DNA of 64,000 bases from Teredinibacter turnerae. Its GTDB lineage: Bacteria; Pseudomonadota; Gammaproteobacteria; Pseudomonadales; Cellvibrionaceae. This document shows, piece after piece, positions 38,951 through 46,274 of this stretch (positions are counted from its first letter, which is position 1; the number at the start of each line of letters is the position of its first letter). The DNA is taken from assembly GCF_037935975.1 (NCBI RefSeq), contig NZ_CP149817.1:4836001-4900000 (forward strand). The letters are read 5' to 3'. The notes beneath the pieces were generated by a model that ran no database searches, had not been told where the DNA came from, and worked only from the letters and a program-made list of their open reading frames with translations. Position numbers and translations under genes: made by a program.

Positions 38951-39868
38951 ATGAAAATATCGATTATCGGACTAGGCAAGGTGGGTTCCAGCCTTGCCTT
39001 TGTTTTATCACAGCGCAATATCGCGAAAGAACTCATGCTGGTGGGGCGCCGCAAAGAGTCGGTGATGGGCGACGTACTGGATTTGCGTCACGGTCAATTG
39101 TTTGTGGACGCACCAACAAAGATCACCGCCGGCGAGTTTGCCGACACAGCAAACTCCGACATCATCGCCATTTGCGCGTCTGTCCCCACAACTCCGGACA
39201 TGACCGATCGACTGCAACAAGCACCCGCTAACGTCGCACTGCTCAAAGCCATGTTTCCCATCCTCTCTGAGGCATCGCCAAACGCAAAAATTGTGATGGT
39301 TTCGAACCCCGTGGATGTGCTGGTGCATTTCGCCTTGGAGTTCAGTGGCTTTGCACCACATCAGATCATGGGTACCGGCACTCTGGTGGACTCCGCACGA
39401 TTCCGCCAGCTCCTGGCAGACGAGATACATATCCACATGGAAGATATCCGCGCGTACATTCTGGGCGAGCACGGCGACAGCCAGTTCCCCGCCATGAGCT
39501 GCGCCGATGCCGGTGGCGAACCTATTGACGACACACCCCACCGCCGCGAGTTGTTTAAGCGTGCGTCCAATGCCGGATTCGAAGTGTTCAAATACAAAGG
39601 CTACACCAACTATGCCATTGCGCTGGCGGCTGCGGATATTATTCAGTCCATCGCCAGTGATACCAAAAACACTATGCCGATCAGCCTTAAAGTAAACGGC
39701 TTTCTCGGCGTCGACGACGTTTGCCTGAGCTTGCCTGCCGTGGTGGGCGCGCGCGGTGTAGAGCGGGTTTTACACCCCAAGCTGGACGACAAAGAAAAGC
39801 AGGAATTTCTGCACAGCGCGGGTGTCATTCGCGAGGTGATCAATCAGGTTAATGCCGGTTTACGTTAA
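38951..39868 (+). CDS. Lactate/malate dehydrogenase superfamily oxidoreductase, atypical
   Basis: 305 residues; the ATG at 38951 has GGAGG seven bases upstream. The Rossmann loop is GLGKVGSSLA. The catalytic His is in GEHGDSQFP, the substrate Arg in DSARFR, and the loop Arg in TDRL (R87). Two features are odd. The usual acidic NAD-selecting residue at the end of beta-2 is Gly32 followed by Arg33-Arg34, suggesting NADP. The specificity position, Gln in lactate and Arg in malate dehydrogenases, aligns with Thr80 in an altered loop. Substrate is therefore uncertain. It sits 62 bases after the GH12-like gene. Confidence 0.85.
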   Translation: MKISIIGLGKVGSSLAFVLSQRNIAKELMLVGRRKESVMGDVLDLRHGQLFVDAPTKITAGEFADTANSDIIAICASVPTTPDMTDRLQQAPANVALLKAMFPILSEASPNAKIVMVSNPVDVLVHFALEFSGFAPHQIMGTGTLVDSARFRQLLADEIHIHMEDIRAYILGEHGDSQFPAMSCADAGGEPIDDTPHRRELFKRASNAGFEVFKYKGYTNYAIALAAADIIQSIASDTKNTMPISLKVNGFLGVDDVCLSLPAVVGARGVERVLHPKLDDKEKQEFLHSAGVIREVINQVNAGLR

Positions 39869-39883
39869 CCCATTCTCAACAGC

Positions 39884-39918
39884 CAGTCACCCGACGTCCC
39901 GTCCCCGTCGGGTGACTG
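39884..39918. other. Long hairpin between convergent dehydrogenase and quinone reductase genes
   Basis: A perfect 13-bp stem CAGTCACCCGACG/CGTCGGGTGACTG surrounds a 9-nt loop. It sits between the convergent stops. There is no T tract on either strand. It may stop both transcripts without a U tract or protect their 3' ends. Confidence 0.6.
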
Positions 39919-39936
39919 CTGCAGCGTGTTTAGCGG

Positions 39937-40533
39937 TTAGGCGTTGCGCGCTGGGAATGCGGCCTTTAGATGTTCCCCAAAGCGCACAAAATCACTGTCT
40001 ATCTGCGGATTTTTGAGCACGTCGTAACACACAAACGTGGGCAGTGCGCTCATTGCCATAAACTTGTAAACCAAGTGAATATGGCCAAATAAATCATCCA
40101 CACTCTGGCCTGCAAAAAAGTGTTGCGCGGAATTGTTAAACGCATTTTCCGGCGCGTTAAACGTGAGCGACAACATATATTTTTTATCGCTCGCCAGCCC
40201 ACCACTTCCGTATTGCGCGGCAGGGTTTTCACGGCTGCGACCGTCGCCATTCCACAACTGACCAAAACTCGCCGAGGCAACCAGATCAATATAGCGTTTC
40301 ATCGACCAGGGTACACTCATCCAGTTTACCGGGGCTTGAATAATAATGGCGTCGGCCCACAAGTGCATATTCACTTCGTGTTCCAGATCCAGGTTTTCGG
40401 CGGGCTTGGTGGTTTTGACACTGTAGCCCAAGGCCTGCAATTGTTGCTGCGCCCGATCCACCAGTTCCCGGTTCAAATTACCGGGTGACGACTCATAGGG
40501 CTCGTGGCCGTTGATGATGTAAATATTTTTCAT
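39937..40533 (-). CDS. MdaB-like NAD(P)H quinone oxidoreductase (flavodoxin-like)
   Basis: 198 residues of the flavodoxin-like fold family that includes MdaB/NQO1-type reductases. The N-terminus MKNIYIINGHEPYESSPGNLNREL holds the FMN/FAD phosphate loop. DAIIIQAPVNWMSVPWSMKRYID matches the family's aromatic/Trp active-site region. It reduces quinones by two electrons, protecting against oxidative damage. It sits 29 bases upstream of the MATE exporter stop on the same strand, so transcription would pass from the exporter into this gene. Confidence 0.88.
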   Translation of the reverse strand: MKNIYIINGHEPYESSPGNLNRELVDRAQQQLQALGYSVKTTKPAENLDLEHEVNMHLWADAIIIQAPVNWMSVPWSMKRYIDLVASASFGQLWNGDGRSRENPAAQYGSGGLASDKKYMLSLTFNAPENAFNNSAQHFFAGQSVDDLFGHIHLVYKFMAMSALPTFVCYDVLKNPQIDSDFVRFGEHLKAAFPARNA

Positions 40534-40562
40534 AAAGCATTACTCATGATTAAACTGTTGGC

Positions 40563-41909
40563 TCAGCGCTTTGCCTGATTGTCAGGGTATTTTATCCAGC
40601 GACGACTCACCAAACGGTAATAGTTCAGCGGCGAACGGACCAACTCATCTGCTGCGACTCCCGCCAGTGCACCGATTAACCCCCAACCGAGGTGAACCCC
40701 CATAAACCAGGCCACAGGTACACCCACAAACCAGTTAAAAATGAAGCCCAAAATGGCGGGGTAACGGGCGTCCCCCGCGGCGGCAAGCGAGAAGGACAGC
40801 GTTGCGTTAAAAGCGCGACCAATCTCAATACCGAGATAGGCCAGCATCGCCGTAGTCGCCATACTCACAATAGCGGGGTTATCGCTGAACAGCGGGAACA
40901 ATTGTCCAGAAATGCTGTAAAGCACCAGCGTAATCGGCATCGCGAAGATTAAACAACGCAAAATACTGCGTTTTACTTCGCTTTCCACTTTGTCGTATTG
41001 CCTGGCACCGACCAGGTGAGCTGTCCAAATCGCTTGCCCCTGGGAAACAGAAAAACTCCACAACACGGAAAACATCATCGCCTGATGGACGTAGGTGTAT
41101 GCCGCTGCAGCGAGTTCATCGATGCGAATCACAATGCTCACCATCACCACCTGAAACATGGTGTAACTCAACAGATCACCGCAATTGGGAATCGCAATCC
41201 CGAGCACAGGTCGCGTCAGTTCGTGCAGGCGGTCAACCACCCGTCGTACAAAAATAAATCGCACGTGCAAATATTTATGGGCCACCCAGGCGATCGCCAG
41301 CAGATACACCAGGTGCGATACCGCAGTCGCCAGAGCGACACCGACCACACCCAGTTTGGGCGCTCCAAACAAACCCAGAACGAAAATGGCGTTAAGCGCG
41401 AGGTTAACGGCGTTGGAGATCAGTGCACAGATCAGATTCACCCGCGACTTCCCTTTAACCGCCACGATTGTGCTGTAACCCAAACGCAAACTCAGCAGGA
41501 AAAAGGCGGGCCCGAGAATGGCGAGGTAGGTGCTCGCGTAGCCCAGCGCTTCACCCTGCAGGCCCATCCAGGTTGGGATAAGTGAGCGACCGACATAGAG
41601 CATCGCTGCAAACACAGCCCCAAACACAATCGCAATCAGCATCGCGTACATAAACGCCAGGGTCGCTCGCACACGATTTTTGGCACCGATGCTCTGACCT
41701 GCGATAGATCCGGCCCCACCACACAGCGTACGACTCAACAGCGTGAACACCAGAATAACCTGAGTACAAGCGCCCAACGCGGCAACCGCTTTGTCGGCCA
41801 CCAGCGACATAAAAAACACATCGACCAGGCCAATCGAATTGACGGCCACCATTTCAAAATATAATGGAATAGCCGTTGTCCACACATTTAGCGGTTTTTT
41901 CGCTTTCAT
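40563..41909 (-). CDS. MATE family multidrug/Na+(H+) antiporter
   Basis: 448 residues with about 12 transmembrane helices in two halves. The N-terminal half has TTAIPLYFEMVAVNSIGLVDVFFMSL and a GAGSIAGQSIGAKN loop, both typical of MatE domains. The second half shows VLGIAIPNCGDLLSYTMFQ and YVHQAMMF. It would export cationic drugs or a metabolite. The start at 41909 is chosen because upstream in-frame codons give no hydrophobic or conserved sequence; the ribosome site is poor (GTTGAAG). Confidence 0.88.
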   Translation of the reverse strand: MKAKKPLNVWTTAIPLYFEMVAVNSIGLVDVFFMSLVADKAVAALGACTQVILVFTLLSRTLCGGAGSIAGQSIGAKNRVRATLAFMYAMLIAIVFGAVFAAMLYVGRSLIPTWMGLQGEALGYASTYLAILGPAFFLLSLRLGYSTIVAVKGKSRVNLICALISNAVNLALNAIFVLGLFGAPKLGVVGVALATAVSHLVYLLAIAWVAHKYLHVRFIFVRRVVDRLHELTRPVLGIAIPNCGDLLSYTMFQVVMVSIVIRIDELAAAAYTYVHQAMMFSVLWSFSVSQGQAIWTAHLVGARQYDKVESEVKRSILRCLIFAMPITLVLYSISGQLFPLFSDNPAIVSMATTAMLAYLGIEIGRAFNATLSFSLAAAGDARYPAILGFIFNWFVGVPVAWFMGVHLGWGLIGALAGVAADELVRSPLNYYRLVSRRWIKYPDNQAKR

Positions 41910-42143
41910 AACTTCAACCGTGCACCTCAGGAAAAAAGCGCCGCAGTATAACGAATCCACGGTGGGGCGCTCTTAAAAAATCGCTATAGGCACCTTTGAT
42001 GAACCTATTGATTCCTCGGGCTTACAGGCATTTAGCGTGAGTAGGCGCGGGAGCGAGGCGTGCTGGTTGCCTACATGGACGTAGATAAGTAGCAGGAGCG
42101 GAAGCTTTGCACGGCGAACGAGCGCAACACCCTCGATTATTTA

Positions 42144-42171
42144 TTGACAGAAGATACGCCGCACATAAAAT
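42144..42171 (+). promoter_or_regulatory. Sigma-70 promoter of the small RNA candidate
   Basis: Perfect -35 TTGACA (42144-42149), a 16-base spacer and -10 TAAAAT (42166-42171, 5 of 6 bases). Start is expected near G176/G177 of this block, that is 42176-42178, the base of the RNA's terminal stem. Confidence 0.75.
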
Positions 42172-42175
42172 GCGC

Positions 42176-42271
42176 GGCTCAGACATCACTCACGCGAGGG
42201 GAAGAAGCATCCACACCCTGCCTCTGAGCCAGTTATAAAAGCCCTGGCAGTAACCTGACCAGGGCTTTTTT
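42176..42271 (+). ncRNA. Candidate small regulatory RNA, about 96 nt
   Basis: A self-contained transcription unit in a gene-free region. The promoter ends at 42171. The expected 5' end begins an 8-bp perfect terminal stem, GGCTCAGA (42176-42183) with TCTGAGCC (42223-42230). Inside is a 39-nt region with a possible AGGG/CCCT pair (42197-42200, 42216-42219). A 6-nt link leads to a strong terminator hairpin (42237-42271) with six T residues. No open frame with a ribosome site is inside. It does not match 6S, tmRNA, SRP RNA (GGAAGGAAGCAGCC motif absent) or a known riboswitch that I recognise, and no gene follows closely enough to be attenuated. Function unknown. Confidence 0.65.
42237..42271 (+). 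terminator. Rho-independent terminator of the small RNA candidate
   Basis: An 11-bp perfect stem (42237-42247 with 42259-42269) can extend inward through CAG/CTG with one bulged A. It ends in TTTTTT (42266-42271). Confidence 0.92.
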
Positions 42272-42445
42272 ATATCCGCGGAAACCGGAACGCTCATGAG
42301 AGTCTTTACGCACCCGGTTGGTATTCAGGCATACCCCAAAACGCACAGGGCTGTGAGGAAGCGTGATAGGATATGAAGGCTAAATTGGGTAACCAACAGG
42401 GCCTAAAACATTTGACCAAAACATTGAACTAAACAGGTAGTAGCA

Positions 42446-42622
42446 ATGGCCAAGAGCAAGAAAACATCAACAGAGTACAAGCGGAATTTCCACGCTTGCC
42501 ATCCAATAATGAAAAAAGGAGGTGTCCATGAAAAAAGCCGTGGCGCTAAACGCGCATCGCAAAAACGTGCCACCCGGAAACTGGTTAGCGACCAACTCGG
42601 TCGCTCCCCCATTGCCGCCTGA
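42446..42622 (+). CDS. Small basic protein of unknown function (58 residues)
   Basis: ATG at 42446 with AGG eight bases upstream. The product is very rich in Lys/Arg/Ser: MAKSKKTSTEY, then HPIMKKGGVHEKSRGAKR, then a basic helix and a short tail. Composition and the Cys-His-x-Pro...KKGGVH pattern look like a real, nucleic-acid- or ribosome-binding small protein. I do not recognise the family with certainty. An overlapping frame starting at 42528 has an excellent ribosome site (AAAGGAGGTG), but its product looks random, so I prefer this frame. It follows the small RNA unit by 174 bases. Confidence 0.55.
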   Translation: MAKSKKTSTEYKRNFHACHPIMKKGGVHEKSRGAKRASQKRATRKLVSDQLGRSPIAA

Positions 42623-42641
42623 TCACCCCGCCAGCGCAGCA

Positions 42642-42908
42642 CTACTCGTAAGACATTTCCCCCTCACCATCCGACATATCGTCCTCCCCGCTGTCTTCCG
42701 GTTCTGAAGGTTCTTCAACGGCCGAATCCGGACCTGACGTAGCAAAATCCTCGGCATACATCTCGACACATTCCTGCACATATACAGCGCGATCAGATGC
42801 GTCATAACTGTCCGCCGGGTACAGATTATTACAATATTCCTGCACGGATTCGGCGGAGGCCGCGGTGCAGATTACGAGGGCTACACCCAATAAAATCAGC
42901 CGTACCAT
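42642..42908 (-). CDS. Small secreted acidic protein
   Basis: 88 residues. The ATG at 42908 has AGAGGTG five bases upstream and gives a clean signal peptide (MVRLILLGVALVICTAASA, cleavage after residue 19). The mature part starts ESVQEYCNNLYPAD and has a second Cys (QECVEMY), so one disulphide is possible. The tail from about residue 55 is almost all Glu/Asp/Ser/Gly. Convergent with the small basic protein, 19 bases apart. Function unknown; the acidic tail suggests metal or cationic-peptide binding, which is speculation. Confidence 0.7.
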   Translation of the reverse strand: MVRLILLGVALVICTAASAESVQEYCNNLYPADSYDASDRAVYVQECVEMYAEDFATSGPDSAVEEPSEPEDSGEDDMSDGEGEMSYE

Positions 42909-42998
42909 GTTGGCACCTCTGTTGTGATCAAGTACGAAGTTTTTACTGTGGTTTAAAACGTTTGGCAAGCGCTTTTTTATCCTGATGCTAACCTCGAT

Positions 42999-43856
42999 TC
43001 AGCCCGCCGAACGGGAACCTGAGTCAACTCCCACCACCTGCTCACGAATCCGAAATAAATTGTGCAACGTCCGAAACCAGAACGGCGCGCCGAGGCTGAT
43101 TAACAGCGTACTTATCAAAATTCCCAGCAAATTACCGAGCGTGCGCAGCACGGGATTTGGGCCGTCGGTCACCAGGTAACAGTCACAATCCTGGGGGAAT
43201 GGTGTGAACTGAAAAATCGCAAACTCCTGCGCCACCACTTTGGTCACCGTGTTGAATTCCTGCACTTCAGGTTCACCGGCCCTGGCGGTATCGATATCGC
43301 CAGCCGCCACCTGTTCAGCCCCATACTGGGAATAGGCTGCAGCCACTTCGGGGTTAGCGGAAATCGAGCGCAGCAAATCGAAAGCATTCAGGTGAAAAAC
43401 AAGGGCCAAAGTAAACGCCAGCACCACAGCCATACGATCCATCCAGGCTTTGAATTGGTGCCGCATCGCGGTTTCCAGCTTGGGAAACAACTCATCCAGC
43501 AATTGTAATGACGTCGTCGCCCCCTCGGGTAGTGTCTGATCCTCGGCCGTGCCATCGCATATTCGTACAATCCGCGAGCGGATCTCTTCCTTGCCGACAT
43601 GAGCGACTTCCTTCACCAAGCGCCCATTGAATGAGTTTTCATCCAGCATTTGGCCGATGGCCTGAGCCAGAAACGCCTGGGTGTGCGGAAACTCTTGCCC
43701 TATCTGGCTGGCAAAATCTGTTAACTGCTGGCGCAGCACCCGGTACCGCTGTTGCGCAACTTGCTGGATTCCCTGTGCCAGCGTGGTCACCATCAGGCTG
43801 AAAAACAACATCACTGAAGCAAACGCAATCAGAATTCCCAGAATATCCCACAGCAC
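42999..43856 (-). CDS. Membrane protein of unknown function with three transmembrane segments
   Basis: 285 residues. Hydrophobic helices lie at about 4-28, 142-162 and 240-262. Between the first two is a helical, charged region of about 110 residues with QQVAQQRYRVLRQQLTDF, probably cytoplasmic. A periplasmic loop of about 75 residues follows, with DCDCYLVTDG. The start is GTG with GGGG nine bases upstream. Distant likeness to hypothetical inner-membrane proteins near surface-lipoprotein genes, but I cannot name a family. 192 bases separate it from the next gene upstream. Confidence 0.65.
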   Translation of the reverse strand: MLWDILGILIAFASVMLFFSLMVTTLAQGIQQVAQQRYRVLRQQLTDFASQIGQEFPHTQAFLAQAIGQMLDENSFNGRLVKEVAHVGKEEIRSRIVRICDGTAEDQTLPEGATTSLQLLDELFPKLETAMRHQFKAWMDRMAVVLAFTLALVFHLNAFDLLRSISANPEVAAAYSQYGAEQVAAGDIDTARAGEPEVQEFNTVTKVVAQEFAIFQFTPFPQDCDCYLVTDGPNPVLRTLGNLLGILISTLLISLGAPFWFRTLHNLFRIREQVVGVDSGSRSAG

Positions 43857-44004
43857 AACGTCGTCCCCTTACGCAGCAATCCCACTGCGTTTCGCAATAC
43901 AATTTTCCGCGCAGTTTAACAAGTTTGCCACGTAGAAAGTGCGGCGGCTGCCAGGCGAAAACATCGGGAGAGGAAGGCGTTGCTCGCAATGCGCAACACT
44001 TTAA

Positions 44005-44034
44005 AACCCAAACGGGGCGCTAGAGAGCACCCCG
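44005..44034 (-). terminator. Terminator of the FG-GAP lipoprotein gene
   Basis: CGGGGTGCT/AGCGCCCCG on the minus strand (one G-U pair, CTCT loop) is followed by TTTGGGTTTT. It lies about 15 bases after the stop at 44049. Confidence 0.65.
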
Positions 44035-44048
44035 CTGCGCGAACGCGA

Positions 44049-46070
44049 CTAGTAAAGATAGACAGCGCCGGATTTATTCGCCGTGTTGTTGGACTGACTG
44101 CCACTCAGCCCCGTGGCATCGCTTTGCTCATAGGGAGCACCGACGATAAGTGAATCAGCGGAGGCGTCCAGCGCAAGGGTCGCACCGAAGCGATCACCGG
44201 CATCGGTGTTGGGCGACTTCACGTAACGCCACTGCTGCCAAGCGCCTGCATCGCGTGTGAACACATAGGCGGCGCCAGCATCCGTCACACTGTTGTCGTA
44301 CACATTCCCGTGAATGGCCTGCGCAAAGCTGCTCTCACCAATCGCACCCACCACCAGCGTGTCTCCGGTTGCGTTCATCGCAACCGCACTGCCAAAGCGA
44401 TCACTTGGGTCGCTGTTATCAGACTTTACATAGGTGGTTTGGACAAAGCCTGCTGCCGTATCAGCAAAAATGTAAGCAGCGCCAGAATCCGCTGCGGCCA
44501 GATCCGACTGCTCGCCATTCACACCGAAACCCGAACTTTTTTCACCTGGCGCGCCAACAGCCAAACGTGCTCCATCTGCGGCCAGGGCAACCGCGGCACC
44601 AAAGCGCATACCGTCGTGCAGGTTGGATGCGATAAGCGCTTGCGTCTGCTCCCAGGTGCCATTTTGCAGATCAAAAACATACGCCTTACCGGTTTTAGCT
44701 GCGGGTGTGGTGCCTGTTGTAAAGTACTCTGCGCCCACCAGCAGACGATCACCATTCGCCGATATCGACAGGGCACTACCGAACTGGGCGCCTTCTTGCG
44801 CATCGTCTGGTTGTACTTTTTGTACCGCTTGCCAGTTATCCCCGGTCAACGCGTACACAAATACTGCACCGGCGTTTGCACCGGCCGGCATTTCGTCACC
44901 AATCGCCGAAACCGCGAGGGTCGCTCCGAAGTCACTGATACTGACACGGGTACCGAACTGCGCACCCTCATGCCCTGCGGAAGCTTTCAAATAATTCTGC
45001 TCGAACCAGGTATCACCAAAACGCTGATACACATAAACCGCGCCGGAATCTCGCGCAGTGTTATCCGCTTGCTCACCATCCACTGCGAAGTCACCGCCAT
45101 CTTCAAACGGCGCACCGACAACCAGCGTATCGCCATCCAAGCTCAAGCTCACACTGGAACCAAAGCCATCGCCTTCGTCCGGATAATCCGCTTTGATATA
45201 CGCCTGAATTCGCCAGCTGTCTTCGTCTTTCACATACACATAAACCGCCCCGGAACCACTCACAGAATTATTGCCATCGTCCTGATTTACACCGCGCGAG
45301 CCACTGTCCTCCGCTGGAGCACCTACGGCAATGGTGCGGCCATCGGCGCTGATATCCAGTACCGAGAACTGATCGCCCTCGTCGGTATTTGGCGCTTTAA
45401 AATAGCCAATGGACCGGCGCATATAGTTGTACAACGAAATTTCTTCTGTGGTCGAGCAGGAGGCGTTGGTGCAAGCCTGCAGCATATATTCAGCGCCCAG
45501 CCAATCGTGTTTGTGAATGGGTACATCCATCGTATAGCCCACGGCAGCCGAGCTAAAGGTACGACGTTTTTGAATAAAATCCGCATTTTCGTCGGCTTTC
45601 TCCAACAGACTATAACTTACCGCACCGGTAACAGTTGGCCAGGAAAAAATAATATTTTTAAAGCCTGCATGGGCAGAAAGCGCGATGTCCACCGTCTCTA
45701 CGGTAAAGGTATCCTCTTCATCACCCACGGTCAGAACTGCCTCCGTTTCCGTCGATAATTCATCCGAGGACATAACGCGCACACGAACGATTTGACCATT
45801 GACGACTTCGCCCTCTTCGTCGGTATATTCGCCACCGTCGATAGAATATTCACCGCCCTCAATGGAAATTGCTGTTTCGGTGTTAATGCCTTCAATTTCA
45901 ATCGCGTCGGAAATTACATATTGCGCGAGCCCGACATCCTCCTCATCGGTAAAGGCAAAGGCGTCAGGACTCGTATCATCCTTGCTGCCGGACGACCCAC
46001 TACAGGCCGACAAGAGCACCGACAAAATCACAAGCAGAAGCGAAGAACCCAAAGTACTTTTTGTTTTCAT
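44049..46070 (-). CDS. Surface lipoprotein with seven FG-GAP (integrin-like) repeats
   Basis: 673 residues from the ATG at 46070. The signal peptide ends in the lipobox LSAC (Cys near 23) followed by an acidic linker. An N-terminal beta domain (about 35-145) is followed by a fibronectin-like region (PTVTGAVSYSLLEK...). From about residue 230 there are seven repeats of the type DxFGxxVxLSxDGDTLVVGAPFE...SGAVYVY, each ending Gly-Ala-x-Tyr-x-Tyr, which would fold as a beta-propeller that binds calcium. A second in-frame start at 46103 is also possible. Likely an outer-membrane adhesion or glycan-binding protein. It is divergent from the beta-helix lipoprotein at 46275. Confidence 0.82.
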   Translation of the reverse strand: MKTKSTLGSSLLLVILSVLLSACSGSSGSKDDTSPDAFAFTDEEDVGLAQYVISDAIEIEGINTETAISIEGGEYSIDGGEYTDEEGEVVNGQIVRVRVMSSDELSTETEAVLTVGDEEDTFTVETVDIALSAHAGFKNIIFSWPTVTGAVSYSLLEKADENADFIQKRRTFSSAAVGYTMDVPIHKHDWLGAEYMLQACTNASCSTTEEISLYNYMRRSIGYFKAPNTDEGDQFSVLDISADGRTIAVGAPAEDSGSRGVNQDDGNNSVSGSGAVYVYVKDEDSWRIQAYIKADYPDEGDGFGSSVSLSLDGDTLVVGAPFEDGGDFAVDGEQADNTARDSGAVYVYQRFGDTWFEQNYLKASAGHEGAQFGTRVSISDFGATLAVSAIGDEMPAGANAGAVFVYALTGDNWQAVQKVQPDDAQEGAQFGSALSISANGDRLLVGAEYFTTGTTPAAKTGKAYVFDLQNGTWEQTQALIASNLHDGMRFGAAVALAADGARLAVGAPGEKSSGFGVNGEQSDLAAADSGAAYIFADTAAGFVQTTYVKSDNSDPSDRFGSAVAMNATGDTLVVGAIGESSFAQAIHGNVYDNSVTDAGAAYVFTRDAGAWQQWRYVKSPNTDAGDRFGATLALDASADSLIVGAPYEQSDATGLSGSQSNNTANKSGAVYLY

Positions 46071-46274
46071 AGAGCGGTATCCAGTCATCATTAAACCGCC
46101 CATAAGACACTATTCCACGCACAAATATTGGTAAAAAAATGTTTTTTACATTCCTTAACAGCGTTTAACAAATAGCAAAATAAATTTACATTTAGCAACA
46201 AAACTTAACAGACCACTGTCGTCATAATAGCGTCTTTTAACTTCGTATTAACCTGCGCTTCGCGAGATCATCCA

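Larger units (their letters stand above)
41910..42445. other. Noncoding stretch between the MATE gene and a small basic protein gene
   Basis: 536 bases with no convincing protein gene. From 42144 to 42271 there is a complete small transcription unit, listed separately. Bases 42000-42120 are G/C-rich and contain a GTAGGC/GCCTAC pair (42041-42046, 42069-42074) and several GGAGCG-type words. They may hold another structured or repeated element, but no exact repeat is visible in this window. Confidence 0.6.

Noticed and set aside
42176-42271. Small RNA candidate as SRP 4.5S RNA
   Set aside because: GAAGAAGC resembles part of the SRP loop, but the conserved GGAAGGAAGCAGCC core and symmetric bulge are absent.
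42522-42707. Open frame of 61 codons with a very strong ribosome site at 42528
   Set aside because: The product is Pro/His-rich and looks random, overlaps the more protein-like 58-residue frame, and overlaps the convergent secreted protein gene.
44310-45758. 482-codon plus-strand open frame opposite the FG-GAP gene
   Set aside because: It is a shadow of the repeat-rich minus-strand gene; the minus frame has a signal peptide, lipobox and seven clear repeats.
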